Shown in pieces: positions 53,202 to 62,000 of a stretch of DNA of 64,000 nucleotides. Below the pieces are notes generated by a model, which had not been told where the DNA came from, made no database searches, and saw only the letters and a program-made list of their open reading frames with translations. This DNA comes from a bacterium (GTDB lineage: Bacteria > Bacillota > Clostridia > Lachnospirales > Lachnospiraceae). The DNA lies in contig JAQXMB010000042.1 of NCBI GenBank assembly GCA_029012425.1, forward strand, positions 26,908 to 90,907, given 5' to 3'. Numbering within the stretch: the first letter of the stretch is position 1; each line of letters opens with the position of its first letter. The position numbers and the translations under genes are program-made.

Positions 53202-53600
53202 CTACAGATCATTTTCACCCTGTAACTGCGGAATGCTTTCCGACTCCCAAGGAAGGTTTTCCATCCCCGGAACGCTATCCATATAGAATTCCTCCGGAAG
53301 CTCCATAAAGGGATTATCCAAAAGAAGATTTGTGCTGAAGGATGAGCCGGCAACAAACAATACTACGACGCAGATCAGTGTAATTGCCAAAGAAATCGCA
53401 GCTGTGACAATTCCGCCAATCGCCGTACCACCTGCACCCGTTCTTCGGTTCAGGTGAATAACACCAAAGACAATAGCGATAATCGCAAGCGGAATATTGA
53501 TACAGGTGCACGATAAAACTAACGACAAAATGCCAAGCACCAGCGAAGCAATACCAAATCCATTGCCTTTCGGCGGTTCATTATAATAATAATCGTCCAT
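53202..53600 (-). CDS. DUF4190-like small membrane protein
   Basis: 132 residues. A short polar Tyr/Asn/Pro-rich start, then two helix regions (GIASLVLGILSLVLSCTCINIPLAIIAIVFGVIHL and GIVTAAISLAITLICVVVLFVAG), then an acidic outside tail with Glu/Pro. The helix pair with GxxSLVLGILSL matches the DUF4190 pattern. Function unknown. Located between a sugar-gene pair and the ileS T-box. Confidence 0.7.
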   Translation of the reverse strand: MDDYYYNEPPKGNGFGIASLVLGILSLVLSCTCINIPLAIIAIVFGVIHLNRRTGAGGTAIGGIVTAAISLAITLICVVVLFVAGSSFSTNLLLDNPFMELPEEFYMDSVPGMENLPWESESIPQLQGENDL

Positions 53601-53619
53601 GTAAATTCTCCTTTTTCCG

Positions 53620-54636
53620 TTAATTGAAGCCTACAATCATCTGCGCAATCTTATATGCGGCAATTGAAATTTTTCGGCCGCCTTTCCCGGGTAAATTCAT
53701 CGTGTTACCCATGATGCCGTTTCTCAGATGATGGAACAAACGAATGTCGTAGTTTTTTATGTACTTCCACAAATCGCGCTTTTTCTGCAGATTTTCCTCG
53801 GTTCCCGAGCGAAGCAGCAACACCGTAGAAATAACGGTAATAATCTCAAGATAATTGAACATATACTTGCGCAGACGCTTGTTCGAGAGCTTCCACAGAT
53901 CATAATCCTCAATCATGATCTTGTTCACGCGAATCTGTTGATCAATACGACTAATCATCACATTCTCATTCACCGACTGGTCACCGCGGCCAATGTAGTA
54001 ATGATACATATCCACATCCATGTAGTACATCTTCTTCACATGCGGAAGCGGATGATAGACATAGATGTTATCCACATAAAATGTATGCTTGGGCAGCTCT
54101 AATCCGCATTTTGTAAGTACTCCGGTGCGGTAAATGACGGAGTGCATCAGCAGGTAATGCCCCTTCGTCAGCATCTTCACATCGCTCCAGCCAAACACCC
54201 TGTCTGTCGGGAACATCGTTGTATAACGCATCACTTTCTTATGACGGGCACCATCCTTGTCATATACAAAGTTGGCGATAAACATATCCACCATCTCATT
54301 GCCCGCAACAAGCTTTCGAAGCTGATCCAGCACTGCAAGGAAAGCGTCCTCATCCACCCAGTCATCACTGTCTACAACCTTATAATACAGTCCGGTTGCA
54401 TTCTGAATACCTGTGTTTACCGCAGAACCATGTCCCCCATTTTCCTGATGAATCGCACGCACGATAGACGGATAACGCTTCTCATAAGAATCTGCAATCT
54501 CCGGGGTTGCATCCTTCGATCCATCATCAACAATAATAATCTCAATGTCCTCACCGCCAACGAGCAGTGATTTAATACATTTTTCCATATAGTCCTGCGA
54601 GTTGAAGCAGGGAATTGCAATTGTAAGTAATTTCAT
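53620..54636 (-). CDS. Glycosyltransferase family 2
   Basis: 338 residues. GT-A fold: LTIAIPCFNSQDYMEKCIKSLL, EIIIVDDGSKDAT, QENGGHGSAVNTG and the DSDDWVDEDAF metal-binding DXD. The C-terminal part (WKYIKNYDIRLFHHLRNG) is typical of surface polysaccharide transferases. Directly downstream of glf (2-bp gap), so it may use UDP-galactofuranose, but the donor and acceptor are not shown by sequence. Confidence 0.88.
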   Translation of the reverse strand: MKLLTIAIPCFNSQDYMEKCIKSLLVGGEDIEIIIVDDGSKDATPEIADSYEKRYPSIVRAIHQENGGHGSAVNTGIQNATGLYYKVVDSDDWVDEDAFLAVLDQLRKLVAGNEMVDMFIANFVYDKDGARHKKVMRYTTMFPTDRVFGWSDVKMLTKGHYLLMHSVIYRTGVLTKCGLELPKHTFYVDNIYVYHPLPHVKKMYYMDVDMYHYYIGRGDQSVNENVMISRIDQQIRVNKIMIEDYDLWKLSNKRLRKYMFNYLEIITVISTVLLLRSGTEENLQKKRDLWKYIKNYDIRLFHHLRNGIMGNTMNLPGKGGRKISIAAYKIAQMIVGFN

Positions 54637-54638
54637 CT

Positions 54639-55799
54639 CTATTTCTCCATAATACGATTCGCCAAATCAAGCGCCCGGCGTGCCATAACATCCATATTGT
54701 AATACTTGTACTCTGCCAATCTTCCAAGCAGATAGAATTTCGGTAAATTTACAGTCAGCGCACGATATTTCTCATAGAGTGCTTCGTTTTCGCTGTTCAA
54801 GATCGCATAGTAGGGAATCTCTCCCTCTTTGCCACTATAGGCAAACGGGTACTCGCGCACAATCGTTGTACCATCGCAGTCCGTTTGTCCGGTAAGATAT
54901 TTAAACTCCGTGATTCGGGTAAAATCCTCACTCACCGTATAGTTTACCACAGAATGTCCCTGAAAGTCATTCTGATTTAGATGTTCAAACGCAAAGCGAA
55001 GCGAGCGATACGGCAATCTTCCAAATCTACAGTCAAACAGCTCATCCAATGCGCCGGTATAAATGACATCCCCGTTAAATTCTTCTCCGTCAAGAAAAAT
55101 CTCAGTCTCACCAAAGCGCAGTCTGTTTTTCGCATTCGTATTTAACTCCACGGCAATGTTCTCATGGTCTAACATTCGCTCAAACATCGATGTGAATCCA
55201 TTGGTCGGAACTCCCTGATATTGATCCTGAAAATAGCGATTATCATAGGAAATCAACACCGGAACACGCCCTGTCACCTCAGGAGAAATCTCATCCGGCG
55301 TCTGTCCCCACTGCTTCATGGTATAACGCAAAAAAACATTTTCATATACAAATGTTGCAATCGCAGCAATATCCTCATCAGGATTTTTCTTAAGCTCCAT
55401 AATCGGTACTCTTGCGCCCATCCCATATGCTTCCACCAGTTTTTTTTCAAGCTCTTGCGCATGGAGCTCATCGTAAATCATATGTAAAGTATTCAAATTG
55501 AACGGAATCGGAAGAAGGATATCGTTTACGCGTGCGACAACCTGATGTCCCCGCGGATACATATACCAATCGCAAAAGCGCGACAAATACTCATAAACAC
55601 CTTCATCATTTGTATGGAAAATATGCGGTCCGTAGGTGTGAATCAGCACGCCTGCGGCATCAGGTTCGTCATAACAGTTCCCCCCAATGTGGTCGCGCGC
55701 CTCCAAAAGAAGCACACGCTTCCCTGCCACCTCAGCAAGTTGTCTGGCCACAACACTTCCTGCTATTCCTGCTCCGATTACAATACTGTCATAATTCAT
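54639..55799 (-). CDS. glf: UDP-galactopyranose mutase
   Basis: 386 residues from ATG 55799 (GATGAGGAA upstream; the frame could begin at 55829). N-terminal FAD motif SIVIGAGIAGSVVARQLAEVAGKRVLLLEARDHIGGNCYD, then GPHIFHTNDEGVYEYLSRF, and C-terminal RLAEYKYYNMDVMARRALDLA, which are hallmark UGM motifs. Converts UDP-galactopyranose to UDP-galactofuranose for surface glycans. Two-gene operon with the GT2. Confidence 0.95.
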   Translation of the reverse strand: MNYDSIVIGAGIAGSVVARQLAEVAGKRVLLLEARDHIGGNCYDEPDAAGVLIHTYGPHIFHTNDEGVYEYLSRFCDWYMYPRGHQVVARVNDILLPIPFNLNTLHMIYDELHAQELEKKLVEAYGMGARVPIMELKKNPDEDIAAIATFVYENVFLRYTMKQWGQTPDEISPEVTGRVPVLISYDNRYFQDQYQGVPTNGFTSMFERMLDHENIAVELNTNAKNRLRFGETEIFLDGEEFNGDVIYTGALDELFDCRFGRLPYRSLRFAFEHLNQNDFQGHSVVNYTVSEDFTRITEFKYLTGQTDCDGTTIVREYPFAYSGKEGEIPYYAILNSENEALYEKYRALTVNLPKFYLLGRLAEYKYYNMDVMARRALDLANRIMEK

Positions 55800-56087
55800 A
55801 AATCGTTCCTCATCATTATTGATCAACATTTATTCTTCTACTACCAGTGTTTTTCAGTATACACTTTTTAACTTACAAAATCTATACAAAAGTATCAACT
55901 CATCCGCTACATTCTTGGTTTTTCTCATATTTTGTCTGTAAATTGTTAAAAATGAACTCATTTTTCTAACTGTTAACAAAATGTTTACAAACCACTCATA
56001 ACCATGACATATTTCCTATGTAGGATATAACCATAGAAAACAACAAAGACGAAAAAACTTCCCAATTTTCTTTTTCATAATGTTAAA
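55800..56087. other. AT-rich glf upstream region
   Basis: No supported gene. It contains an ATAT-CCTA-TG-TAGG-ATAT-type palindrome near 56012-56030, TATACT-like sequence about 55 bp before glf, and several TGTTAA half-sites, but no complete operator. Confidence 0.4.
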
Positions 56088-56111
56088 GGGCGATGAAACA
56101 GTTCATCGCCC
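56088..56111 (-). terminator. mutY terminator
   Basis: GGGCGATGAA/TTCATCGCCC with a 4-base loop, followed on the minus strand by TTTAACATT (weak tract). Confidence 0.7.
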
Positions 56112-56146
56112 TCCTCTTTTGTCTAACGATCTTTTCAATAAAACCA

Positions 56147-57232
56147 CTACTCTTCCAAAAACTTTTCCTGTCCGATTCGAATGTTCATATAGCGCGAATA
56201 GCTGGCATACGCTGCGGGTATCGGATATTTTTTCTCCGATTCCGATGGCTCAACAAACAGGAATTGTTCTTCATTGTCCGGTGTCTCCACTAATATGGCA
56301 TAACCGGTCATACGCCACTCTACATGCGAAAAAATATGCTTTGCCGGGGCAAGCGGCTGAATACGAACAGGCGATAGTCCCTGTTCCTTCAAAAAAGATA
56401 GCACCTGCGCCTTCTCTTGATGCCCCTCCATATAGGGAAACTCATACATACCGGCAAGCAATCCGCGGTCCGGGCGCTTCCAAAGTAGTACCCGAACCCC
56501 GTCCCTCACGACCAAAATGGTTTTCTCTTCGATAGATCTTGGTGCAGCCTTACTTTTAACCGGAAGCTTTTGAATAGTTCCGTGCATTCTTGCGAGACAT
56601 AACGCCTGCCACGGACATTCCTCACACAAGGGCTCCCCATTTGGTGCGCAGACCGTTGCACCAAGCTCCATCATCGCCTGGGTAAACATCCCTGCTTTTT
56701 CCTCCGGAATAATGGGGCGAAGCGCCAGCTCCACCTTCGTCTTCACAGACTGCTTTGTGATATCCGAATCATCTTCCGTCGCACGCATGATGATTCGAAG
56801 CACATTTCCATCGACCGCAGCTGCCGGTCGGTTATAGGCAATCGAAGAAATTGCAGCTGCCGTATAGTGTCCGATTCCCTTGAGCTTTAGAAGTTCCTCA
56901 TATTCAGCCGGAATGATACCGCCATAATCATTTACGATTGTCTGTGCCGCGATTTGCATATTGCGTACACGATTGTAATAACCCAACCCTTCCCATAGCT
57001 TTAAGAGTCGGTCCATCTCACATTCCGCCAATGCGTATACATCCGGAAGTTCCTTCATAAACCGGGCATAGAACGGCTTTACCGCTTCCACACGCGTCTG
57101 CTGCAGCATGATTTCCGACACCCATACATGATACGGCGTCGGTTCCTCGCGCCACGGAAGCACGCGTGCATGCGACGGATACCACTTCAGCAGCGGCTCC
57201 ACAAGCTGTGATAAATCGTATGTGTCCAGCAT
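56147..57232 (-). CDS. mutY: A/G-specific adenine glycosylase MutY
   Basis: 361 residues from ATG 57232 (GAGGAG upstream; the frame from 57268 begins inside the crt terminator). HhH-GPD core: LPWREEPTPYHVWVSEIMLQQTRVEAVKPFY, LWEGLGYYNRVRNMQIAA, LKGIGHYTAAAISSIAYNRPAAAVDGNVLRI; 4Fe4S cysteines in VCAPNGEPLCEECPWQALC; a C-terminal Nudix-like 8-oxoG recognition domain from about 230. Removes adenine opposite 8-oxoguanine. Confidence 0.95.
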   Translation of the reverse strand: MLDTYDLSQLVEPLLKWYPSHARVLPWREEPTPYHVWVSEIMLQQTRVEAVKPFYARFMKELPDVYALAECEMDRLLKLWEGLGYYNRVRNMQIAAQTIVNDYGGIIPAEYEELLKLKGIGHYTAAAISSIAYNRPAAAVDGNVLRIIMRATEDDSDITKQSVKTKVELALRPIIPEEKAGMFTQAMMELGATVCAPNGEPLCEECPWQALCLARMHGTIQKLPVKSKAAPRSIEEKTILVVRDGVRVLLWKRPDRGLLAGMYEFPYMEGHQEKAQVLSFLKEQGLSPVRIQPLAPAKHIFSHVEWRMTGYAILVETPDNEEQFLFVEPSESEKKYPIPAAYASYSRYMNIRIGQEKFLEE

Positions 57233-57244
57233 ATCGCTCTCCTC

Positions 57245-57277
57245 AAAAAAAGCTGTGGCAAATGCCACAGCTTTTTG
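57245..57277 (-). terminator. crt terminator
   Basis: AGCTGTGGC-AAAT-GCCACAGCT with T-run on the minus strand (TTTTTTT) and A/T-rich flank on the other side. Confidence 0.92.
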
Positions 57278-57299
57278 CTCAAACTCACTTTACCTATAA

Positions 57300-58112
57300 C
57301 TACTTATTCTGGAAAGGAACCACCTTTAATTTCTTCTCAGGATCCTTCTCTAAGAAGTTGCCCATACCTGCCTTCTGATCTTCTGTCTCAAAGCAGCTTC
57401 CGAACAGCTTCTCCTCGATGACAATTGCATCATCCATCGCTGCGTCAAGTCCATCATTGATTGCTTTCTTGCAGGCACGAACAGCAATCGGAGCATTTGC
57501 GGCAATGATAGAAGCAAGCTTCTTTGCAGCGGGCATCAGCTCCTCAGCGGGATATACATTGTTTACAAGACCGATTCTGTAAGCCTCATCTGCCTTGATA
57601 TTGCGCGCGCCGTAAATCATCTCTTTTGCCTTGCCAACGCCAACGATTCTGGCAAGTCTCTGGGTTCCGCCGAATCCGGGAGTAATTCCAAGGCCAACCT
57701 CAGGCTGTCCAAAAATTGCATTTTCAGAACAGATACGGATATCACAGCTCATAGCAATCTCGCATCCTCCGCCAAGTGCAAAACCATTGATTGCACAGAT
57801 AACGGGAACAGGTAATGTCTCCAATCTGCGGAATACATCATTACCCTTCTTTCCAAATGCCTCTCCCTCTTCCTTGGTCAGGGTGCTCATTTCCCCAATG
57901 TCAGCACCTGCAACGAAAGACTTGAATGCATCACCCTTCTTATCGGGACCACCGGTCAGAATCACGGCTCTGATGTCTGCATTGGATTCGATCTCAGTTA
58001 ATGCTGCGTCGATCTCCTCTAATGTCTCGCTGTTGAGTGCGTTCAAAGCAGCAGGTCTGGAAATTGTCAAAACCGCAATCGCACCATCAATTTCTAACTG
58101 TAAATTGTTCAT
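57300..58112 (-). CDS. crt: 3-hydroxybutyryl-CoA dehydratase (crotonase)
   Basis: 270 residues. Enoyl-CoA hydratase fold: SFVAGADIGEMS (oxyanion loop), NGFALGGGCEIAMSCDIRI with one catalytic glutamate, and FGQPEVGLGITPGFGGTQRLARIVG with the other. It dehydrates 3-hydroxybutyryl-CoA to crotonyl-CoA, the step missing from the thl-hbd-bcd cluster 34 kb away. It stands alone with its own promoter and a Rex-like box. AGGAGG before the ATG. Confidence 0.93.
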   Translation of the reverse strand: MNNLQLEIDGAIAVLTISRPAALNALNSETLEEIDAALTEIESNADIRAVILTGGPDKKGDAFKSFVAGADIGEMSTLTKEEGEAFGKKGNDVFRRLETLPVPVICAINGFALGGGCEIAMSCDIRICSENAIFGQPEVGLGITPGFGGTQRLARIVGVGKAKEMIYGARNIKADEAYRIGLVNNVYPAEELMPAAKKLASIIAANAPIAVRACKKAINDGLDAAMDDAIVIEEKLFGSCFETEDQKAGMGNFLEKDPEKKLKVVPFQNK

Positions 58113-58186
58113 TGATTTACCCTCCTAAAATTCGTATCATCACGACAGTAACCTTTCCTCTCAGTTACCGTACAAATGTTATCCTT

Positions 58187-58215
58187 AATGTACCATTTTG
58201 TGAAAGAATTGTCAA
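58187..58215 (-). promoter_or_regulatory. crt promoter with overlapping Rex-like box
   Basis: On the minus strand TTGACA (58215-58210), 17-bp spacer, TACATT (58192-58187). The 18-bp TTGACAA-TTCT-TTCACAA (58215-58198) matches the Rex form TTGTGAA-N4-TTCACAA at 12 of 14 positions and covers the -35. Confidence 0.65.
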
Positions 58216-58883
58216 TGTTGCAACAAGCTCTGCATCTGACGAATTGCGTGATCTGTCAAAATCTCAGTCCCATGCTCGATTATGTATGCTACCTGCGATG
58301 CTTTTGCACTTGCAGCTGCCATAAATTCTGTCGAAGTTGACATGATGCGACACAACTGCTTCTCATCCAGCTCACCCCGTTCAAGAATCAGACAGTAGTT
58401 TCCCTCATAGCGGTACAATTTTGTATTGATTCCAAGTTCTTCTTCGATATCAAGCGGCACGCTTGCACAGAACGACTCAAAATCTTTCATCTGTGTAAAT
58501 TCCAGAACATAGGCCTTTCGCTTTTCTACCAATGCAGGTTCTGCCTCCTGCATCCGTTCCTGTGTTTTCTGCTCCACCGCCCCGGTAAGTGAACTCATCG
58601 CAGCGCGAAGTCCCTCGAGAAGATCCATAATATTTCCCGGCTGTTTTTCTGAGAAAGTAAGCGCAAGTGTGTTTTCCGGCAGAACCGCTACCTGAATGGT
58701 CATCGGTCCGCCCTGCACCTTAAATCCCACTTCCTCTTCAGCGAGCGAAATCATCTTGCGCAAAAACTCTTCGGTTTTACCGTCGTTTGCAAGAAAATCA
58801 TCCAAATTCAACCCGTTCTCCTGCAGCTCTTCCTGTGTAATGATGCAGCGAACGGTATCTGTACTTATCCGTTTAAATCTCAT
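58212..58883 (-). CDS. MecA-family adaptor protein (paralogue 2)
   Basis: 223 residues. Same layout as 9079-9723: N-terminal MRFKRISTDTVRCIITQEELQENGLNLDDFL, a linker, and C-terminal MKDFESFCASVP...KLYRYEGNYCLILERGELDEKQLCRIMS plus an EHG motif near the end. Overall identity to the first copy is low, suggesting different substrates, as with MecA and YpbH in Bacillus. Its stop codon lies in the crt promoter. Confidence 0.8.
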   Translation of the reverse strand: MRFKRISTDTVRCIITQEELQENGLNLDDFLANDGKTEEFLRKMISLAEEEVGFKVQGGPMTIQVAVLPENTLALTFSEKQPGNIMDLLEGLRAAMSSLTGAVEQKTQERMQEAEPALVEKRKAYVLEFTQMKDFESFCASVPLDIEEELGINTKLYRYEGNYCLILERGELDEKQLCRIMSTSTEFMAAASAKASQVAYIIEHGTEILTDHAIRQMQSLLQH

Positions 58884-59008
58884 TCGTACTCACTTCCTTA
58901 GCGAATCCTGTCCGTTGTACATGCCATGCACGATTCAGACCCATCGTGTTTACCCATATAGTATCATATTATTTCTAAGATTGCATCTGTAAAGTACACC
59001 CATTCCTG

Positions 59009-59632
59009 TTATTCGTCAATCTTCATCTCGCCTGCATTCTCAATTTTGTCGTAAATCAGTGAATCCATAAGTGCCCAGATTTCTTCTCGTCCCTGCTTGG
59101 TCTGTGCGGAAAAAGGAATTACAATATCCTCTTTTTTCAGCCCCAGACCTTCTCTGACCTGTTTGACTGCCTTCGCCACCTGAGAGCGTTTCAGCTTATC
59201 CAGCTTGGTCGCAATAATGACCGGCTGATAGCCCTGATACACAATCCAATCATACATCTGTTTATCATTGGCACCGGGGGTATGTCGAATATCTATCAGA
59301 AGAAAAACGGCACGAAGCTGTTTACTTTTGTGCAGATAGTTTTCAATCATCTTTCCCCAGCGCGCACGCTCTGCCTCCGAGACTTTCGCATATCCGTATC
59401 CCGGCAGATCAACCAGATACATCTCCTTATTGATGTTGTAAAAATTGATGGTCTGCGTCTTACCCGGCGATGATGATGTCCGGGCAAGTGCCTTTCGATT
59501 CATCAACGCATTGATGAGCGATGACTTTCCAACATTCGATTTTCCGGCAAATGCAAGTTCCGGAAGTGTGTTGTCCGGTATTTTGCTTGTCACGCCGCAG
59601 ACTGTCTCAAGACTTACTTCTTTAATTACCAT
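59009..59632 (-). CDS. engB: Ribosome biogenesis GTP-binding protein EngB/YsxC
   Basis: 207 residues. G1 FAGKSNVGKSSLINALMNR, G3 VDLPGYGYAKVS, G4 ATKLDK and the KTQTINFYNI switch region define the EngB family, required for 50S subunit assembly. In many Firmicutes it follows lon at the end of the clp/lon block; here a 438-bp gap holding mosaic repeat A3 separates it from clpX and no lon is present, so it must use its own promoter. Confidence 0.95.
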   Translation of the reverse strand: MVIKEVSLETVCGVTSKIPDNTLPELAFAGKSNVGKSSLINALMNRKALARTSSSPGKTQTINFYNINKEMYLVDLPGYGYAKVSEAERARWGKMIENYLHKSKQLRAVFLLIDIRHTPGANDKQMYDWIVYQGYQPVIIATKLDKLKRSQVAKAVKQVREGLGLKKEDIVIPFSAQTKQGREEIWALMDSLIYDKIENAGEMKIDE

Positions 59633-59657
59633 ATTATTTCTCCTATATGATATGTGA

Positions 59658-60030
59658 TTACCAAACCGTTCTATTTATGCTGTCACAGTGGAAGCCGGCA
59701 GAGTCTGTGGCAGTTCGGTAGGTTCCTAATCGCACACATAGTCTTCGGCTTTCAGCTATGATAGGTGAAACACTTACACTTCGCTCGCACTGCGCCAGAC
59801 AAATGTCGCCGCTGACGGGAACTGCCACGAACCTTGCCGGCAGTGTAAATAGTGACACCGACAGTATCCCCTTTATGGCAGCTCGTAGCGTGGATAGGGA
59901 ATGCGATATATGTGTACGCATGACCGCGCCCAGTAGCCTGATGGGGCAGACACCGGCAGGCAACCGGAGCAGTCTGATGGTGACACTGCCACAGACGATG
60001 CCGGCAAGGTTACCGGCATTATTCCATACG
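59658..60030. repeat. Mosaic repeat family A, copy 3 (internally rearranged)
   Basis: The central part (about 59740-59935) matches copies 1 and 2 in reverse orientation, including the CATGCGTACACATATA block, but with the long hairpin collapsed. The right part (about 59940-60015: CACCGGCAGGCAACCGGAGCAG, then TGCCGGCAAGG) is in forward orientation. So this copy carries an inversion or is composite. Confidence 0.75.
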
Positions 60031-60070
60031 ATAAAAAGGAGCCCGTCAACAATCAACAGGCTCCCAACTC

Positions 60071-61312
60071 TTACGCACCTTTGCGCTCAATCTCAGGCTC
60101 GTTCGTTCCCTCAACCGCACCCTTAGTGATCGTACAAGCTACGATGGATTCATCCGAAGGAATCTCAAACATCAGATCCTCAAGTGTGTGCTCCATGATT
60201 GCACGAAGACCTCTTGCGCCGGTTTTTCGCTCCAATGATTTATCCGCAATTGCCTCCACAGCATCATCATTGAAATAAAGCTCAACACCATCTAACTCAA
60301 ACAGTTTTTTATACTGCTTGATTAGCGAATTCTTCGGCTCTTTTAAGATGCGTACCAACGCATCCTTGTCTAACGAATCCAGCGATACAGTTACCGGCAC
60401 ACGGCCGACAAACTCGGGAATCAGTCCAAACTTCACAAAATCCTGCGGCAATACCTGACGGAACAGTGCTCCGGTATTCTTCTCATTCTTCTCACGGATT
60501 TGTGCATTAAATCCGATTGATTTTGCATCCATACGGGTCTCGATAATCTTTTCCAAACCATCAAAAGCGCCGCCACAGATGAAAAGAATATTCGTCGTAT
60601 CAATCTGAATCAACTCCTGCTGAGGATGCTTTCTGCCTCCCTGCGGGGGAACGCTTGCCTGCGTACCCTCGAGAATCTTCAGCAGTGCCTGCTGTACACC
60701 CTCACCGGATACATCGCGGGTGATTGATACATTTTCTGATTTTTTCGTAATTTTATCGATCTCATCGATATAAATAATTCCACACTGGGCACGCTCGATA
60801 TCATAATCAGCAGCCTGAATCAGTTTGAGAAGAATGTTCTCAACATCCTCTCCCACATATCCTGCCTCTGTCAAGGTGGTTGCATCTGCAATTGCAAACG
60901 GAACATTTAAGATACGCGCCAATGTCTGTGCCAGAAGCGTTTTTCCGGAACCGGTGGACCCAAGCATCAAAATGTTACTCTTCTGAAGCTCCACATCAAT
61001 CTCCTGCTCACAGGTTATCCGTTTGTAATGATTATATACCGCAACAGAGAGCACTTTTTTTGCCTCATCCTGTCCGATGACATATTCATCCAAAAATTCT
61101 TTTAGCTTTTTGGGTTTCTGAAGATTGATTTCAAACGCGGGCTTTACCTGCTCTTCATCCTCTTCAAATTCCTCCTCGATGATCTCACTGCAAATATCTA
61201 CACACTCATCGCAGATGTAGGCTCCACCGGGGCCTGCAATCAGCTTGCGCACCTGTTCCTGTGTCTTACCGCAGAAATTACAGCGAATTTTATCATTATT
61301 TTTGCCAGTCAC
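60071..61312 (-). CDS. clpX: ATP-dependent Clp protease ATP-binding subunit ClpX
   Basis: 413 residues from GTG 61312, chosen because AAGGAG lies 6 bases before it and the product then starts at the zinc-binding domain (C11NFC14 and CDEC). AAA+ motifs: [15 protein letters not shown] (Walker A), IIYIDEIDK (Walker B), pore loop region and sensor [18 protein letters not shown]. It unfolds tagged proteins for ClpP. It starts 13 bp after clpP stops. Confidence 0.96.
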   Translation of the reverse strand: MTGKNNDKIRCNFCGKTQEQVRKLIAGPGGAYICDECVDICSEIIEEEFEEDEEQVKPAFEINLQKPKKLKEFLDEYVIGQDEAKKVLSVAVYNHYKRITCEQEIDVELQKSNILMLGSTGSGKTLLAQTLARILNVPFAIADATTLTEAGYVGEDVENILLKLIQAADYDIERAQCGIIYIDEIDKITKKSENVSITRDVSGEGVQQALLKILEGTQASVPPQGGRKHPQQELIQIDTTNILFICGGAFDGLEKIIETRMDAKSIGFNAQIREKNEKNTGALFRQVLPQDFVKFGLIPEFVGRVPVTVSLDSLDKDALVRILKEPKNSLIKQYKKLFELDGVELYFNDDAVEAIADKSLERKTGARGLRAIMEHTLEDLMFEIPSDESIVACTITKGAVEGTNEPEIERKGA

Positions 61313-61325
61313 TTCGTTCTCCTTA

Positions 61326-61913
61326 TTATGCCTCATGGCTCTTGATAATACTGTCAATCAGACCATAAGCTACTGCTTCCTCAGCAGTCATGTAATTATC
61401 ACGCTCGGTATCAGCCGCTACCTTCTCATAGGTCTGTCCGGTATTCGCAGCAAGCAGCTCATTCATTTTTTTCTTTGTCTTAATAATATTCTCTGCGGCA
61501 ATCTGAATCTCGGTTGCCTGTCCCTTTGCTCCACCGGAAGGCTGATGAATCATAATCTCTGCATTCGGAAGTGCATAGCGCTTGCCCTTTGCTCCTCCTG
61601 CAAGAAGAAATGCACCCATTGACGCAGCCATTCCGATACAAATGGTTGAAACATCACACTTAATGTAATTCATCGTATCATAAATTGCCATACCCGCTGT
61701 TATGACGCCACCGGGAGAATTGATGTATAAATGGATATCCTTGCCCGGATCCTCAGACTCTAAAAAGAGCAGCTGAGCTACGATCAAACTTGCGGTTGTC
61801 TCGTTTACTTCCTCACCAAGAAAAATAATACGCTCCTTCAACAAGCGGGAATAAATATCATAAGAGCGCTCTCCTCTGCTTGTCTGCTCAATGACATAAG
61901 GTACTAAACTCAT
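61326..61913 (-). CDS. clpP: ATP-dependent Clp protease proteolytic subunit ClpP
   Basis: 195 residues from ATG 61913 (AGGAGG 8 bases upstream; ATG 61919 is too close). Catalytic triad: S98 in [12 protein letters not shown]123 in MIHQPSGG, and a later aspartate in [14 protein letters not shown]. Forms the protease barrel with ClpX or ClpC. Middle of a tig-clpP-clpX operon. Confidence 0.97.
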   Translation of the reverse strand: MSLVPYVIEQTSRGERSYDIYSRLLKERIIFLGEEVNETTASLIVAQLLFLESEDPGKDIHLYINSPGGVITAGMAIYDTMNYIKCDVSTICIGMAASMGAFLLAGGAKGKRYALPNAEIMIHQPSGGAKGQATEIQIAAENIIKTKKKMNELLAANTGQTYEKVAADTERDNYMTAEEAVAYGLIDSIIKSHEA

Positions 61914-62000
61914 AAACATGACCTCCTTTTAACAAACGTTATATTATTTGTAACGAACAAAACAGACTGACCCTGTCAGGTCAGCCTGTCATCCTTTGTA

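Noticed and set aside
55925-55995. Rex site upstream of glf
   Set aside because: Only TGTTAA half-sites; no pair with a 4-bp spacer.
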